DNA of 64,000 nt. Source: Actinomucor elegans (Eukaryota > Mucoromycota > Mucoromycetes > Mucorales > Mucoraceae). The translations under genes and the position numbers were made by a program. The notes under the pieces are model-generated. The model had not been told where the DNA came from. It saw nothing but the letters and a program-made list of their open reading frames with translations, and ran no database searches. How positions within the stretch are numbered: position 1 is the stretch's first letter; every line of letters starts with the position of its first letter. The stretch spans positions 2,170,001 to 2,234,000 of the forward strand of contig JAMSLZ010000005.1 in assembly GCA_026027325.1 (NCBI GenBank), in the 5' to 3' direction. Shown here in pieces: positions 35,688 to 45,683 of the stretch.

Positions 35688-38468
35688 ATGGCAGACTCGA
35701 ATACAGCAACCAGTCCTGGAGCAAATGATGCTTCGTCCTGGTTAAAACAACGCTCTGCCATTTTCAATAACCCATCTCCTACCACTAATACCACGAATAC
35801 ACCTGTAAAGTCGTCAGCTAAAGTAGTTGATAAAGAACTAGCTAGATTAAAGAACATGGGCGCTGTAAATTCAGTCTGGTCTAATAAGTTTGTACAAGAA
35901 GACACAGGAGGTACCGATATAAAAAGAACATCCCCTACATCTCGCACTTCATCACCCCTCCCATCATCAGAACCTCCCCTATCCCCTCGTCGCTACAAAG
36001 TGAATACATCGCCTCGTCCTAACGCTAATTATATACCTGTCACAGGAGCTCGCCAAAGCTTTTCTACACCAACTGCTCAACCTACATCGCCAAAATCGCC
36101 CAGTTTCAATGATTCAAAGTTCAATATTCGTGCTCGTACATTGTCGGGCAACAACAAGAAGATGGCCGACGATATCAGTGCTGCTCTTCAATCTGAAAAG
36201 TCACCCGAGATTCAACCTACTCACAGTAAACAGAACTCGTTCTCCAACTCTATGGGTTACTTTTCCAAAGCCTCCATGTCCAGCTTGGATTTGAATGAAG
36301 CAGTCCAAACCGAGGAAAGTAGCTTTCGTAGCAGCCGTTCTTCCAACGGCAGCTCTTTGATGTCCCCTACCGCCTCGGTACACAATGGTCGTGGCTCAGT
36401 CAACAGTGTCTCTTCTGCTCATGAAATGGAAGCTGCTAATCTTTGGTTCCAGTGCGAGACATTAAAGACACAGTTTGCCCAAACCAACGCTCGTCTTAAC
36501 CGCGCTAATGATGACCTGGAATTTTATAAACGTCAAATGGAGCAGCAAGGCCAAGTCCATCGTGAGGGAATGGCTGCTGTTGTCGAAGAGAAAGAAAAGG
36601 AGACATTACGTGTGCGTCAATTGACTGAATTGATTGTGAAGCAAGACCAGCTCTTGAATGAGTACGAAATCCAGTTGGAGTGTTTGACAAGACTGACCAA
36701 CGAATCTGCCTATTTGGATCAAACTCAAGCCGAGATGGAGGGTTTGCGTCAAGAACTTGGTTTCCTCCACAAGCAAAGAGAAGAAATGGAGGGAAATATT
36801 GAAGCATTGCGCGCTGAATTGGAGATGAGCTATAGCCAAATGCGACTCATGATGGCTGTATCTACCGAGATTCAAAATGAGTTCGAGAATTACAAGACTA
36901 GAATTGATGCCGAAGTCAAGACATTATTGAGCCAAAGACAGGCTGAACATGAAGCTGAGTTGAAGGCGCTAGAAGAAAAACTTTCTGCCACTCCCGTTGT
37001 TGCTACTGCTGCTGCCACTGCCGCCGTTACTGCCACTGCCGTCGCTGCTACAGATAGATCAGTTGCTGTTTCTGAAGAATCCAGTTCTATGCATCAAGAG
37101 GAAATGATGAAGGTTACTGAAGCCTTAAAGGCCGCTGAATCTGGAAAACTTAATGCCGAAAAGGAAGCTGCTGCTGCTACTGCACAAGTTGATTCTCTTC
37201 GTAGCCAAGTAATTTCACTTACTGAAGCTTTGGAGGAAAAGGATCGCGCTGTTTTAGACTTGGAATCTCAACTCAAGGCTCAAAAGATGACCATGGATAC
37301 TCAAATGATGGAGCTTACTCAAAGTATTCTGGAAAAAGATATTCTTCTTACGGGGTTCATGGGCAGTCGCAACAATAGCCGTGAAGTGGTCTCTTCTCAA
37401 CAACCAGATGCGCTTGGTCGAAGCATGGCATCTGCCACTGTCGCTCCTGTTAGTCTCACAAACAGCTTCTATCATCCTCATGAAGATAACACCAACTCAG
37501 AAGCTCATCTTCAAATGTCTCAAGTGCGTCAATACATGTACTCTTCTTCCGATGATGATGATGAAGACGAAAGCGAAGTTCTTATAATGAGCTACTCCAC
37601 TGATGAGGATGAAGAAGTAGGATCCAATGTAGTAGATCAATCCAACAATACCCTTCATCATGGACATTACCACCAAATGATGAACGCTAACAACCAAAGC
37701 AATACACCTCATAGCCCAGCTGAAACCATCAGTAGCACCATCAGCAGCACCATCACTTTTGATTCCTCCGAAGAAGAAGAAGAAGAAGAAGAGAAAGTCG
37801 CTGAAATTAAACACTTTTCTTATTCCTCGGTGCAATCTCAAGCTACACGTCCTGTCTCTTTAATCAGCACAACTGGATCTAACAGTGCTGCGAGTGATAA
37901 CGAAGGTCATCATCGTCTCAGCGGTACTGGACCTGTTGCTCCTGCTCGATTCAGTATTACCAAGGAAACCAATGCCAACTGGCCCATGCCTCCTCCCACT
38001 CCTCCTCCATCTGAGCCTTTACCTCCTGTACCAGTCGTGACTGTCGAGAACAAGCAAGTTAGCGATAATCAGCAACAAGAAGAAAAAGTAACATCTCCTA
38101 TTGCCAAGATCCAAGAATCAAGCTTGCCTCCACTTCCTACATCATCTGCTACAGCACCAGCCAACGAATTAGAACAAATGACTAGCATTGTGCCTCCTCC
38201 TCGCCGTGCAAGATCCAAGACTATGGCTCGTGATGAAGCTCCTGACTTTTCTGCTTATACTACTTCTGTGCATCAAAACAATGAATTGCCTCGTATCGTC
38301 CCAGTGCAAAAGCCAAATGATCAAGAAGCTAATCCTGTGCCTCCACCTCGTAAAGATGCCTCAACAGCCCAACATACCAAGTGGATGGATGATCCTGAAA
38401 GCGAAGAAGATGATTTATGGTGTGATACCGAGTCTAAGCAGCCTGAATGGAATGCTGTTGCAGTTTAA
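35688..38468 (+). CDS. Large coiled-coil protein with proline-rich C-terminus
   Basis: Single uninterrupted exon of 926 aa, unusual here because most neighbours have several introns. ATG at 35688 is in a good context (CAACCATGG). The N-terminal part has 'ASSWLKQRSAIFNN' and 'KELARLKNMGAVNSVWSNKF', then a Ser/Pro-rich stretch. A coiled coil spans about 245-430, then an Ala/Thr-rich spacer ('ATAAATAAVTATAVAAT'), then a second coiled coil to about 560. Acidic runs and several class-II SH3-binding motifs follow ('PPPTPPPSEPLPPVP', 'VPPPRRARSK', 'PVPPPRKDA'), ending in 'LWCDTESKQPEWNAVAV'. I do not recognise the family. The architecture suggests a cytoskeletal or cortical scaffold binding SH3 proteins. 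It is convergent with the rhodanese gene (164 bp between stops). Confidence 0.8.
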   Translation: MADSNTATSPGANDASSWLKQRSAIFNNPSPTTNTTNTPVKSSAKVVDKELARLKNMGAVNSVWSNKFVQEDTGGTDIKRTSPTSRTSSPLPSSEPPLSPRRYKVNTSPRPNANYIPVTGARQSFSTPTAQPTSPKSPSFNDSKFNIRARTLSGNNKKMADDISAALQSEKSPEIQPTHSKQNSFSNSMGYFSKASMSSLDLNEAVQTEESSFRSSRSSNGSSLMSPTASVHNGRGSVNSVSSAHEMEAANLWFQCETLKTQFAQTNARLNRANDDLEFYKRQMEQQGQVHREGMAAVVEEKEKETLRVRQLTELIVKQDQLLNEYEIQLECLTRLTNESAYLDQTQAEMEGLRQELGFLHKQREEMEGNIEALRAELEMSYSQMRLMMAVSTEIQNEFENYKTRIDAEVKTLLSQRQAEHEAELKALEEKLSATPVVATAAATAAVTATAVAATDRSVAVSEESSSMHQEEMMKVTEALKAAESGKLNAEKEAAAATAQVDSLRSQVISLTEALEEKDRAVLDLESQLKAQKMTMDTQMMELTQSILEKDILLTGFMGSRNNSREVVSSQQPDALGRSMASATVAPVSLTNSFYHPHEDNTNSEAHLQMSQVRQYMYSSSDDDDEDESEVLIMSYSTDEDEEVGSNVVDQSNNTLHHGHYHQMMNANNQSNTPHSPAETISSTISSTITFDSSEEEEEEEEKVAEIKHFSYSSVQSQATRPVSLISTTGSNSAASDNEGHHRLSGTGPVAPARFSITKETNANWPMPPPTPPPSEPLPPVPVVTVENKQVSDNQQQEEKVTSPIAKIQESSLPPLPTSSATAPANELEQMTSIVPPPRRARSKTMARDEAPDFSAYTTSVHQNNELPRIVPVQKPNDQEANPVPPPRKDASTAQHTKWMDDPESEEDDLWCDTESKQPEWNAVAV

Positions 38469-38632
38469 GTTAGTATTGTTTGATACCAAATCTGTTTTTA
38501 TTATTATATATCTTTTTCTTTTTGTCATTATATTTTTTTCATGTATCTTAGAGCATTACCTTTTACAAAAAATCCTTTCTTTATTATATTGTACTTAAAA
38601 AAAAATAAACTTATACCATAGTATCTAGTTGT

Positions 38633-39994
38633 TTAAACTTGCAGTCTTTCTAGTTCTTTTCTTCGTCTTTCTTGTTCGCAAGCACATAGGCCATTTGGCT
38701 GCTCACCATGTTGACATTCTATACAGCAGTAAACACGATCAGAGGCGCAACTCTTACAATACAAGATCAACAAATGACATCGATCGGAAGCACATTTGCT
38801 ATATTGATCCCAAGCCACACCACAGCCTTGACATTTGCTCACTACACTACCATCCAAAGCCAATGATTGCCTAGCGTCAAATACATAATTCTTCCCTTGC
38901 CATAATGGGTCCTTGCCGCTATTATCAGAGTGTTTCCACCACTCCATATAGTTATGAATTCCGCCATCCAACATAAAGATCGTTTCGTCAGGTAACGCTT
39001 GTCGCATATAGGCCGTTGCTTTCTCGCAACGAATACCACCAGTACAGTAAGTTAAAATAGTTTTTCCACGCATAACATCCTTGTTACGCTCAACGTATTC
39101 GGGAAACTGACTAAACTTGCGAATAGCAGGCTGGATTGCACCATCAAAATGTCCAATTTTGCTCTCGTAATAGTTGCGCGTATCCAGCAATATAATGTTT
39201 TCACTTTTACTGAGAGCTTCATGGAATTGCTGAGGACTTAGCTTACCATGTGCATGGCTGGCTTCTTGTAGTTTTGTCAACTGTACTGAGGTTTGACCTA
39301 AGGGACAGATTTCGTCCACAAGTTTGATGGAGAGCTCACTAAAGACATGAGGACAGCCTGCCGAGGGTTTAAAGAATCGGTAACGCGGGCTATCGATAGA
39401 CGTAAGAAGCAGTGGCTCGGGGGATTGGAGTGATGTAAGATCACTAAAGGGTTGTGTTTGAGTGATCCAGTTGAGGTATGTGTCAATGTCATCGTTGGAG
39501 CCAGCAAGAGTGGCATTGATACCTTCAGATGCGATACGAACCTTTCCAGACATTCGCGAACAGTAATATTCATGATCCAAAGCAAATTGAACGGGGTCCT
39601 TTATATGAACGTATCGATAAAAGAGGATTACTTTCGAAGTATCAGGTACGCATTGACAGTTGACAGCTATTGGGTCTGAAGAGCCCTGGCAAACACAATA
39701 AGAGAGCTGTTCTTTTTTTTTTTTTTTTACAACAGCAGGGATGAATCTCACCTTTTCCGCTCTTCTTTGTTTTAGTTTACTCAGTTTACGCTGGTATTCC
39801 TCTATCTCTTTTGTTTTAGTAACCTCCATTTGTTCTCTAGAATCAATGTCTTTTTGATGATCTGTATTTATATGCCGTCCCATGTCGGTTAAAGAAGTAA
39901 AAATAGTATTACAGCACTGCCATTCGCTGGAATTGGTTTGCTTTTCAATCAAGAATGCTTGAATTGCTCTTCTTCTTGATTTTTGTATAGCCAT
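38633..39994 (-). CDS. Rhodanese-domain protein of the TrhO/TSTD2 type with N-terminal zinc finger
   Basis: Intronless, 453 aa from the ATG at 39994; the frame is open further upstream but has no earlier ATG. Residues 20-46 resemble a C2H2 finger with adjacent cysteines ('WQCCNTIFTSLTDMGRHINT', then DH). A basic coiled segment follows. Next comes the TrhO N-terminal ferredoxin-like domain ('ILFYRYVHIKDPVQFALDHE', 'GKVRIASEGINATLAGS'). The rhodanese domain has 'ENIILLDTRNYYESKIGHFD' and active loop 'CTGGIRCEKA', with Cys at about 317. A Cys-rich C-terminal zinc module closes it ('CQGCGVAW', 'YCKSC', 'CCIEC'). Bacterial TrhO makes 5-hydroxyuridine in tRNA wobble positions. The eukaryotic TSTD2 role is not settled, so tRNA modification is an inference. 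Confidence 0.92.
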   Translation of the reverse strand: MAIQKSRRRAIQAFLIEKQTNSSEWQCCNTIFTSLTDMGRHINTDHQKDIDSREQMEVTKTKEIEEYQRKLSKLKQRRAEKVRFIPAVVKKKKKEQLSYCVCQGSSDPIAVNCQCVPDTSKVILFYRYVHIKDPVQFALDHEYYCSRMSGKVRIASEGINATLAGSNDDIDTYLNWITQTQPFSDLTSLQSPEPLLLTSIDSPRYRFFKPSAGCPHVFSELSIKLVDEICPLGQTSVQLTKLQEASHAHGKLSPQQFHEALSKSENIILLDTRNYYESKIGHFDGAIQPAIRKFSQFPEYVERNKDVMRGKTILTYCTGGIRCEKATAYMRQALPDETIFMLDGGIHNYMEWWKHSDNSGKDPLWQGKNYVFDARQSLALDGSVVSKCQGCGVAWDQYSKCASDRCHLLILYCKSCASDRVYCCIECQHGEQPNGLCACEQERRRKELERLQV

Positions 39995-42180
39995 GGAATA
40001 TAGGTTTATGTCAAAAAAGAAAAATTTGAAGGGCAACTAACGGAACTTGTCGGTGCCATTACTGGTATCGCGTCACACATCAATGCACAAACATTGGCAG
40101 TTTGATTAAACATGATTCAAACACGTTTGCTGTAGCTGCCGTTGCTGTGAAATAGCAGTTTATCTAAATCCGAACTAACTCATTTATTGTTACTACTGAG
40201 AGTATAGTTTAAAGCAAATGCTTATTCAACATGTACCTGAAGCTGAAGCGCCCTCCAGAAAACAAAAAGAAAACTTTGTATCTTTTATTGAACATGAGCT
40301 GCCCTTTATTATCCATGTTTACACTATAGTCCTGTCTGGATTTGACTCGTAAGAAATTAACATATGGTTGTCTTTGAAGGCAAAGCTGCACTAAATTTGA
40401 TTCTCTGTTTCTTCCATTCAACTTGTATATATATATATATAATAAAAGCATGTCGATAAACAACCATTGGGTTAATACTATTGTACAGAGTTAAGTTGCA
40501 TATCTAGTGATTCAAAGAGTGTATCCTTTAAAACCATCCAGTTTTCTTTTGCAAAGTGTTGCTATATACTGTGTTTTGTTTTATTACTGTTATTCAAGAC
40601 TATAAGTGTAAAAATACAGGGTAAACACTAACGCACATTTTAAATAATTTGGAACACTTTTGAATAAAAGATAAGCCTTATAAAGTCATTTATAGTATTA
40701 AATTAATGATACAAAAACATATCACTAGCACCACTGCTATTACTATGTTTATTTTTATTGATTGTCGACGATCCCATAATAACTTCACCACCACTGCGCC
40801 GGAAGCTACAAAAAAAAAATTGGTATTGTCCTTGATAACGGATGATTATCAATAGACACAATATTCATTAATTAGTCAATAGCAAAAACTTATAAAAAAA
40901 ATTAAATGAAGTATCAGATGGAACATCAGATGGTAAAGGCATCAATTAGCATTTTATTGATTTTATCAGGTTATTTTTGATAAAAAGACGTTTATTTGAA
41001 TTTATTCTAAATCTCAAGATAAATCGAGTATTCCATACAATAAAATCCGAAAAGCTCTCTCACATATTGATCAATATATTGGGCATATACCATATTTATG
41101 CTTTACAAGAAAAAGGAACGCTTTAAACATTTGGGCCTAAGATAGTATTCGTTATGGTTTATTCAGAAATCATTCATTTTTAGCATCATTACTTTTCAGT
41201 CAAATGTTATATCTGATTAGTAGCCTATACACAGAATGAACGTTTACATCTACAGATATAAATTTATAAAAAATCGTGATGAATATATTATGCCATTAAT
41301 AACTATATACTAACAGTAAGTCGAATCGCTCTATATAATAATAGTTAATTAAATTAGCATATATCACCCTACGATCAATCATTGCACATAATTAGCAACA
41401 GTCTCTGCTCAAACTACGTCGCTGCATCAATAGGACTTTTATACAACGATATAATTCATATTAGAGATTCGAGTCAAGTTCGAGCCATATATCAAGATTA
41501 TATGGCTTCTGGAGTTGTTACTCAATTCATGGTATTATATAGAAAGGAGTATTTAAATAAGATATAAAAGTATATCCTCATATATAAAGCATAGAGGCAG
41601 CGTTTTTATATTATCGAATGATATGATATGGCCGTTAGGTAAACCTTACACAATGAAAGCTCCTCTTAAAGGTGATGAGTTTGAAATGAAATGGGCAAGC
41701 GGGCAATGAGTCAAAGAATCCTTTAAGTAAAAACGAGCGGCAAAGACTATAATTCCTTCTTTCCCCGCATCGGTAAGTTCTAATGATACATACCTGCATC
41801 CATCCATTCAAGCACGAAACAGCATATCCATCCATCCTTTGTATACACCAAATGAAACTCATCAGCATGGATATATCGATAAGAGTTCTATAAATTATAA
41901 AAGTTGGATGGAGGCCTACTATGGATCCATCCATCCATCCATCCATCCGTTTCAGTGCATCAATCTACAAGCAAACCAAGACAGTAAATGATTATCGGTT
42001 CATCTATTAGCAAAAGGACAAGCATTCGACTGAAAATCGCGAAGACTAGGATAGATACAACTTTTGAGTTGACAATGACAGAGGAATGCATGTGCTGCTG
42101 AGTGGAAAATGAGCTTGGATGCAGAATAATAGCTGTAGTGTATCAGTTTCACTCATTTGTATTCTTCTTTAGAACCCAAC
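39995..42180. promoter_or_regulatory. Intergenic region and probable 5' UTR intron of the eS10 gene
   Basis: 39995-41700 is AT-rich with a TA tract at about 40425-40442 and no gene I can support. Around 41640-41772 there is promoter-like sequence ending in a pyrimidine-rich 'TTCCTTCTTTCCCCGCATCG'. A GTAAGT donor at 41773 and an acceptor 'TTCTTCTTTAG' at 42172, nine bases before the ATG, suggest a 400-nt 5' UTR intron. That interval carries ATCC repeats at about 41797-41808, 41825-41838 and 41931-41949, with GGAT units nearby. Confidence 0.45.
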
Positions 42181-42829
42181 ATGCTTATTTCCAAGGAGAA
42201 CAGAAAGGCCATTTACTCGGCTCTTTTCAAGGGTAAGCATTTTGCAATTGACAGGCGAATTTCCGTACTAAACGAATTTAATAGATGGTGCCCTCGTCGC
42301 CCCCAAGGATTACAACCTTCCCAAGCACGCCGATATTGACGTCCCTAACCTCGAAGTCATCAAGGCTATGCAATCCTTGACCTCCAAGGGTTTCGTCAAG
42401 ACCCAGTTCTCTTGGCAATGGTATTACTATACCCTCACTGATGAGGGTATCGATTACCTCCGTGAATGTAAATATATATATTCTTGACTGGATTAAATGG
42501 TGTCTAATGATTTTCTGTGTAGATCTTCACTTGCCTACCGAAATTGTCCCTGCTACCTTGAAGAAGTCTGCTCGTCCCGCTGCTCCCCGTCGTGCTTGTA
42601 AGTTTTGAAATGATGCGTTTTATCTATGTATACTAAATGTTTCTCTGTAGTCGGTGAAGGTCGCGAAAACCGTGGTCCTCGTGGTGACCGTGGTGATTAC
42701 CGTCGTAAGGAAGGTGCTTCCGGTGACTTCAAGCCTGAGTTCCGTGGTGGTCTCGGTAAGTCTTTGAACCGATTAAACTATACAAAATCATTAACATAAC
42801 ATTGTCTAGGTCGTGGTAACCGCGAGTAA
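42181..42829 (+). CDS. RPS10: 40S ribosomal protein eS10
   Basis: Exons: 42181..42232, 42285..42467, 42523..42597, 42651..42755 and 42810..42829, giving 144 aa. '[20 protein letters not shown]', '[19 protein letters not shown]'-type sequence (here V-APKDYN), '[20 protein letters not shown]' and '[18 protein letters not shown]' are diagnostic of eS10. The Gly/Arg-rich tail ends in 'GLGRGNRE'. eS10 sits on the head of the 40S subunit near the mRNA entry and is a target of ribosome quality-control ubiquitylation. All four coding introns are 50-55 nt. Codons are of the highly expressed class. The gene is convergent with the SDR gene (150 bp between stops). Confidence 0.97.
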
Positions 42830-42979
42830 ACTGTTTAGCATACAATTATAAAATTGCTTTCTATCTTGTTTTATACGTTATAAAAATACAATTCAACAAA
42901 GCATAGTAGTTTAAACAAAGTGTTTTGTCTATTGTTGGGTTGATGGAAGAGTCTTTTTATTTTATATACTATCTGTGTT

Positions 42980-43867
42980 TTAAGCGCGAACGTAATCCTT
43001 GAGCTTTTCGTCATTCCAAGAGCACATTTGTCCAGAGAGATCTTTGGGTGGATTATTGGCTAAAGCAACCAAGACGTGACCAGGATCTTCAGGTGAAACA
43101 AGTTTACCTTCATGATGAAGTTGAATAAACTTGTCGTGGTCATCTTGCATAGCATCTCGACCAGTAGAGCGGATCATGTGTTGCATATCTGTATCAACAA
43201 CACCAGGACGAATGGCAATCGTAGTAACATCAGGCTCTTCTACTGATAAAGTTAAGGCAACATGATTGATGGTAGCCTTAGAACTAAGATATAATACGTT
43301 AATTACATCATAGGAAGTCCTATTTGTAATTTACTTACGCGCCATATGCTCCCCAACCTCTGTAGCCTTTCAATGCGGCGCCAGAAGATACAATGATAAT
43401 GGAACCTTTGTCTGACTTGCGAATATGAGGTAAAGCAATTTGAACGAGTGTGATAATAGAGAATACATTGATATCAAACAAGCGTTTCCAACCTTCCAAG
43501 GGGCCTTCAGCTACAGTAGCGATAGGTTCAAGGACACTAATATAACGATTAATTGACAGATCATTCTAGTCTATAGTAATAATTACCCAGCATTCGCAAT
43601 AACAGAATCTAAGCGGCCCCATTTATCAATGGCAATGTTAACAGCTTTGTGGATAACTTTTTCATCAGTGACGTCGCCAACTACAATTTCGAACTGTTGA
43701 CCTTTGTGAAGGTCGTTCGATACGTGTTTGTGGAGTTCCTCAAGTAAAGCAGCACTTCTGGCAATAGCAATAACTCTAGCATCGAATTTTTTTAAAGCCT
43801 CTAATGTGGCTGCTTTTCCTATACCTCTGGAAGCGCCAGTAATGATGATAACAGGTGATGAGCTCAT
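42980..43867 (-). CDS. Short-chain dehydrogenase/reductase (SDR), classical type
   Basis: Minus-strand exons: 43867..43587, 43536..43339 and 43283..42980, giving 260 aa, normal for a classical SDR. The cofactor motif TGxxxGxG is 'ITGASRGIGKA' near the N-terminus. The NAG motif is 'VIANAGVLEP'. The catalytic Ser lies in 'SIIIVSSGAALKG', and YxxxK is 'GAYGASK', split by the second intron. 'IRPGVVDTDMQ' follows. 'ARSAALLEEL' after the cofactor loop suits NADP(H). It resembles the yeast YIR035C/IRC24 group of small cytosolic reductases, but the substrate is unknown. The ATG at 43867 is the first ATG in frame. Confidence 0.94.
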
Positions 43868-45683
43868 TTTGGATGTAAACAAAGAAGCAACATACGCAAA
43901 AATGCAACCTATAATCCTTTTAAAACACTAGTTCTGCTTCGGATGTCGCCATTTCAATAAATGTGAGCGGTAAATATTATTATCCACTTTGCGAAAATTA
44001 AATGTCTGTTACTAAAAAAAATAAATGCCATTTTGCCCGACATTAAGCCAAACAAATAAAATATTGGGTTATTTACTTAAAATTTTGTTGCTCTAATACA
44101 GAAGATTCTTTCAAATGATTTAAACATTAGAATTGTAAAGGAAATGTACAAAAGACGGAAAAAAGTAGCACAGTGTTACAACAATATTAAAAATAATTAA
44201 CAAGGCTGTTAAAAATGATGATTGCCGTTGCATGTAGAGGGCAATTGATTCAATGTTTTTAAAAAAAATTGGCAGTAGCATCAGCTGAACCAAAGATTCA
44301 ATAAAGTTTAGTCTCAAGATTGCCTTCGTTTTTTTTTTTGGCACTAAGTTATTTGCTAATAGTTTGTGAAATGGCAGACAACTTCAGCCTTTTGCTTAAA
44401 AAAAGCCAACATATTACAATTGTTTTCATTTTTACTACGTATCTATATGTATTTGGTCAGATCATTTACTAGTGCCCAAACATTGGTACTTGTTTCCTGC
44501 ATTCCTTCATTGTCAAGTTTAATTTCCAAGGGTATTAACATATCTGTGGTCAAAAGTGAATTGTGAAATAAAACACACTCACAATAAATCGTAAAATTTT
44601 TGGACAGCAGACGCTTCTGGTTGCCAACCAACATATCGTAGCCTCTTTTCAGATATTTGGATAGAATAAATATTGTTACTGGGTATAATAAACGGTCTTC
44701 CAGAAGATGTAATCGATAGTTAAAGCAAGTTGATGGATATTGTATCGAAAAATAAAATTGACTTTATAGTATACCTATTAGCTACCAAAAACTCAGCCCT
44801 TTGAGGCTGACTCTTTATAAAAAAAACTCTTTAGTCAATTATGGCTTAAACACTGCTTTTGACGAAAAACAAAAAAAGTAACCTTAAAGATAATGGTTTT
44901 GGAAATCTATATATGTGTTCACAAGTATTAATACACAAAGAGTCGACCCCAAAGGGCCGATCGGGGTAATCTCTACTTGTTAAATAAAAACCTGTTTAAT
45001 CGTAATTTCATCAGAAAGGGTTCCCCTTCGTCATCCAATATCTGGTTCTTTAAACTTCAGCCTTGAAGACTAGGTTACAATTGCAGCATGTCTATCGTAT
45101 TCCAGCATATATTTGCGTGATTTTTTTTAACTATGAAAAACACGACTTTTATATATAAAACTAATAATGGTGCAATTGGAACTGTCTCGGGAATATCTCA
45201 ATATTTAAATAGAAAACGTATCAAGATCATTCTACCATTCAATAAACAATGTGGTTTTGTACAAACTATGTTAATGAAGCATATATTGATTTAAACTTGT
45301 TTATTATATGAAACGTGTAATAAAGTTAAGCAAGATTCTGAATAAACCCAAAAAAATTTTTTTTTCTCTCAATGGCATTTAACAGTTGTTTCCAATAGAT
45401 TTTTGGCTGTGGTATTTCATCCAATAGAAATAGGTTGAAGCACTTCATTGAATCCCAGAAACTCTAATATATAATCTCCACCTGTCATTCACAAATCACT
45501 GCTTGAAGAAATGCAAGCATTTTAGTGGACACTGAGCCTCAACAAGTAGCACGCTCATGCTACTTTTTAGTACTAATGTTTTTGCTCAAGCGTGCTAAAA
45601 GAAAAAAGCGCATATTTTTTTGATTCGCTGTCTTTTTTCTTTCTATTTTCAAAAACTCGGTACTTGCAACCCTTCTAATAACA
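43868..45683. other. Intergenic region between divergent SDR and ArfGAP genes
   Basis: About 1.8 kb. It contains a candidate short inverted-repeat element at about 44780-44970 (annotated separately) and an inverted repeat near the ArfGAP start: TAGCACGCT at 45547-45555 and AGCGTGCTA at 45589-45597. No gene is supported; the short open frames have no domains. Confidence 0.55.
44780..44970. mobile_element. Candidate short inverted-repeat (MITE-like) element
   Basis: The sequence at about 44791-44816 ('CTCAGCCCTTTGAGGCTGAC' then TCTTTA) recurs inverted at about 44936-44962. Read on the minus strand the right copy gives 'ATCGGCCCTTTGGGGTCGAC' then TCTTTG. By my count about 20 of 27 positions match without a gap. 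The left arm is itself a small hairpin (AGCC ctttga GGCT). About 120 bp of AT-rich DNA lie between. No target duplication is certain. Confidence 0.4.
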
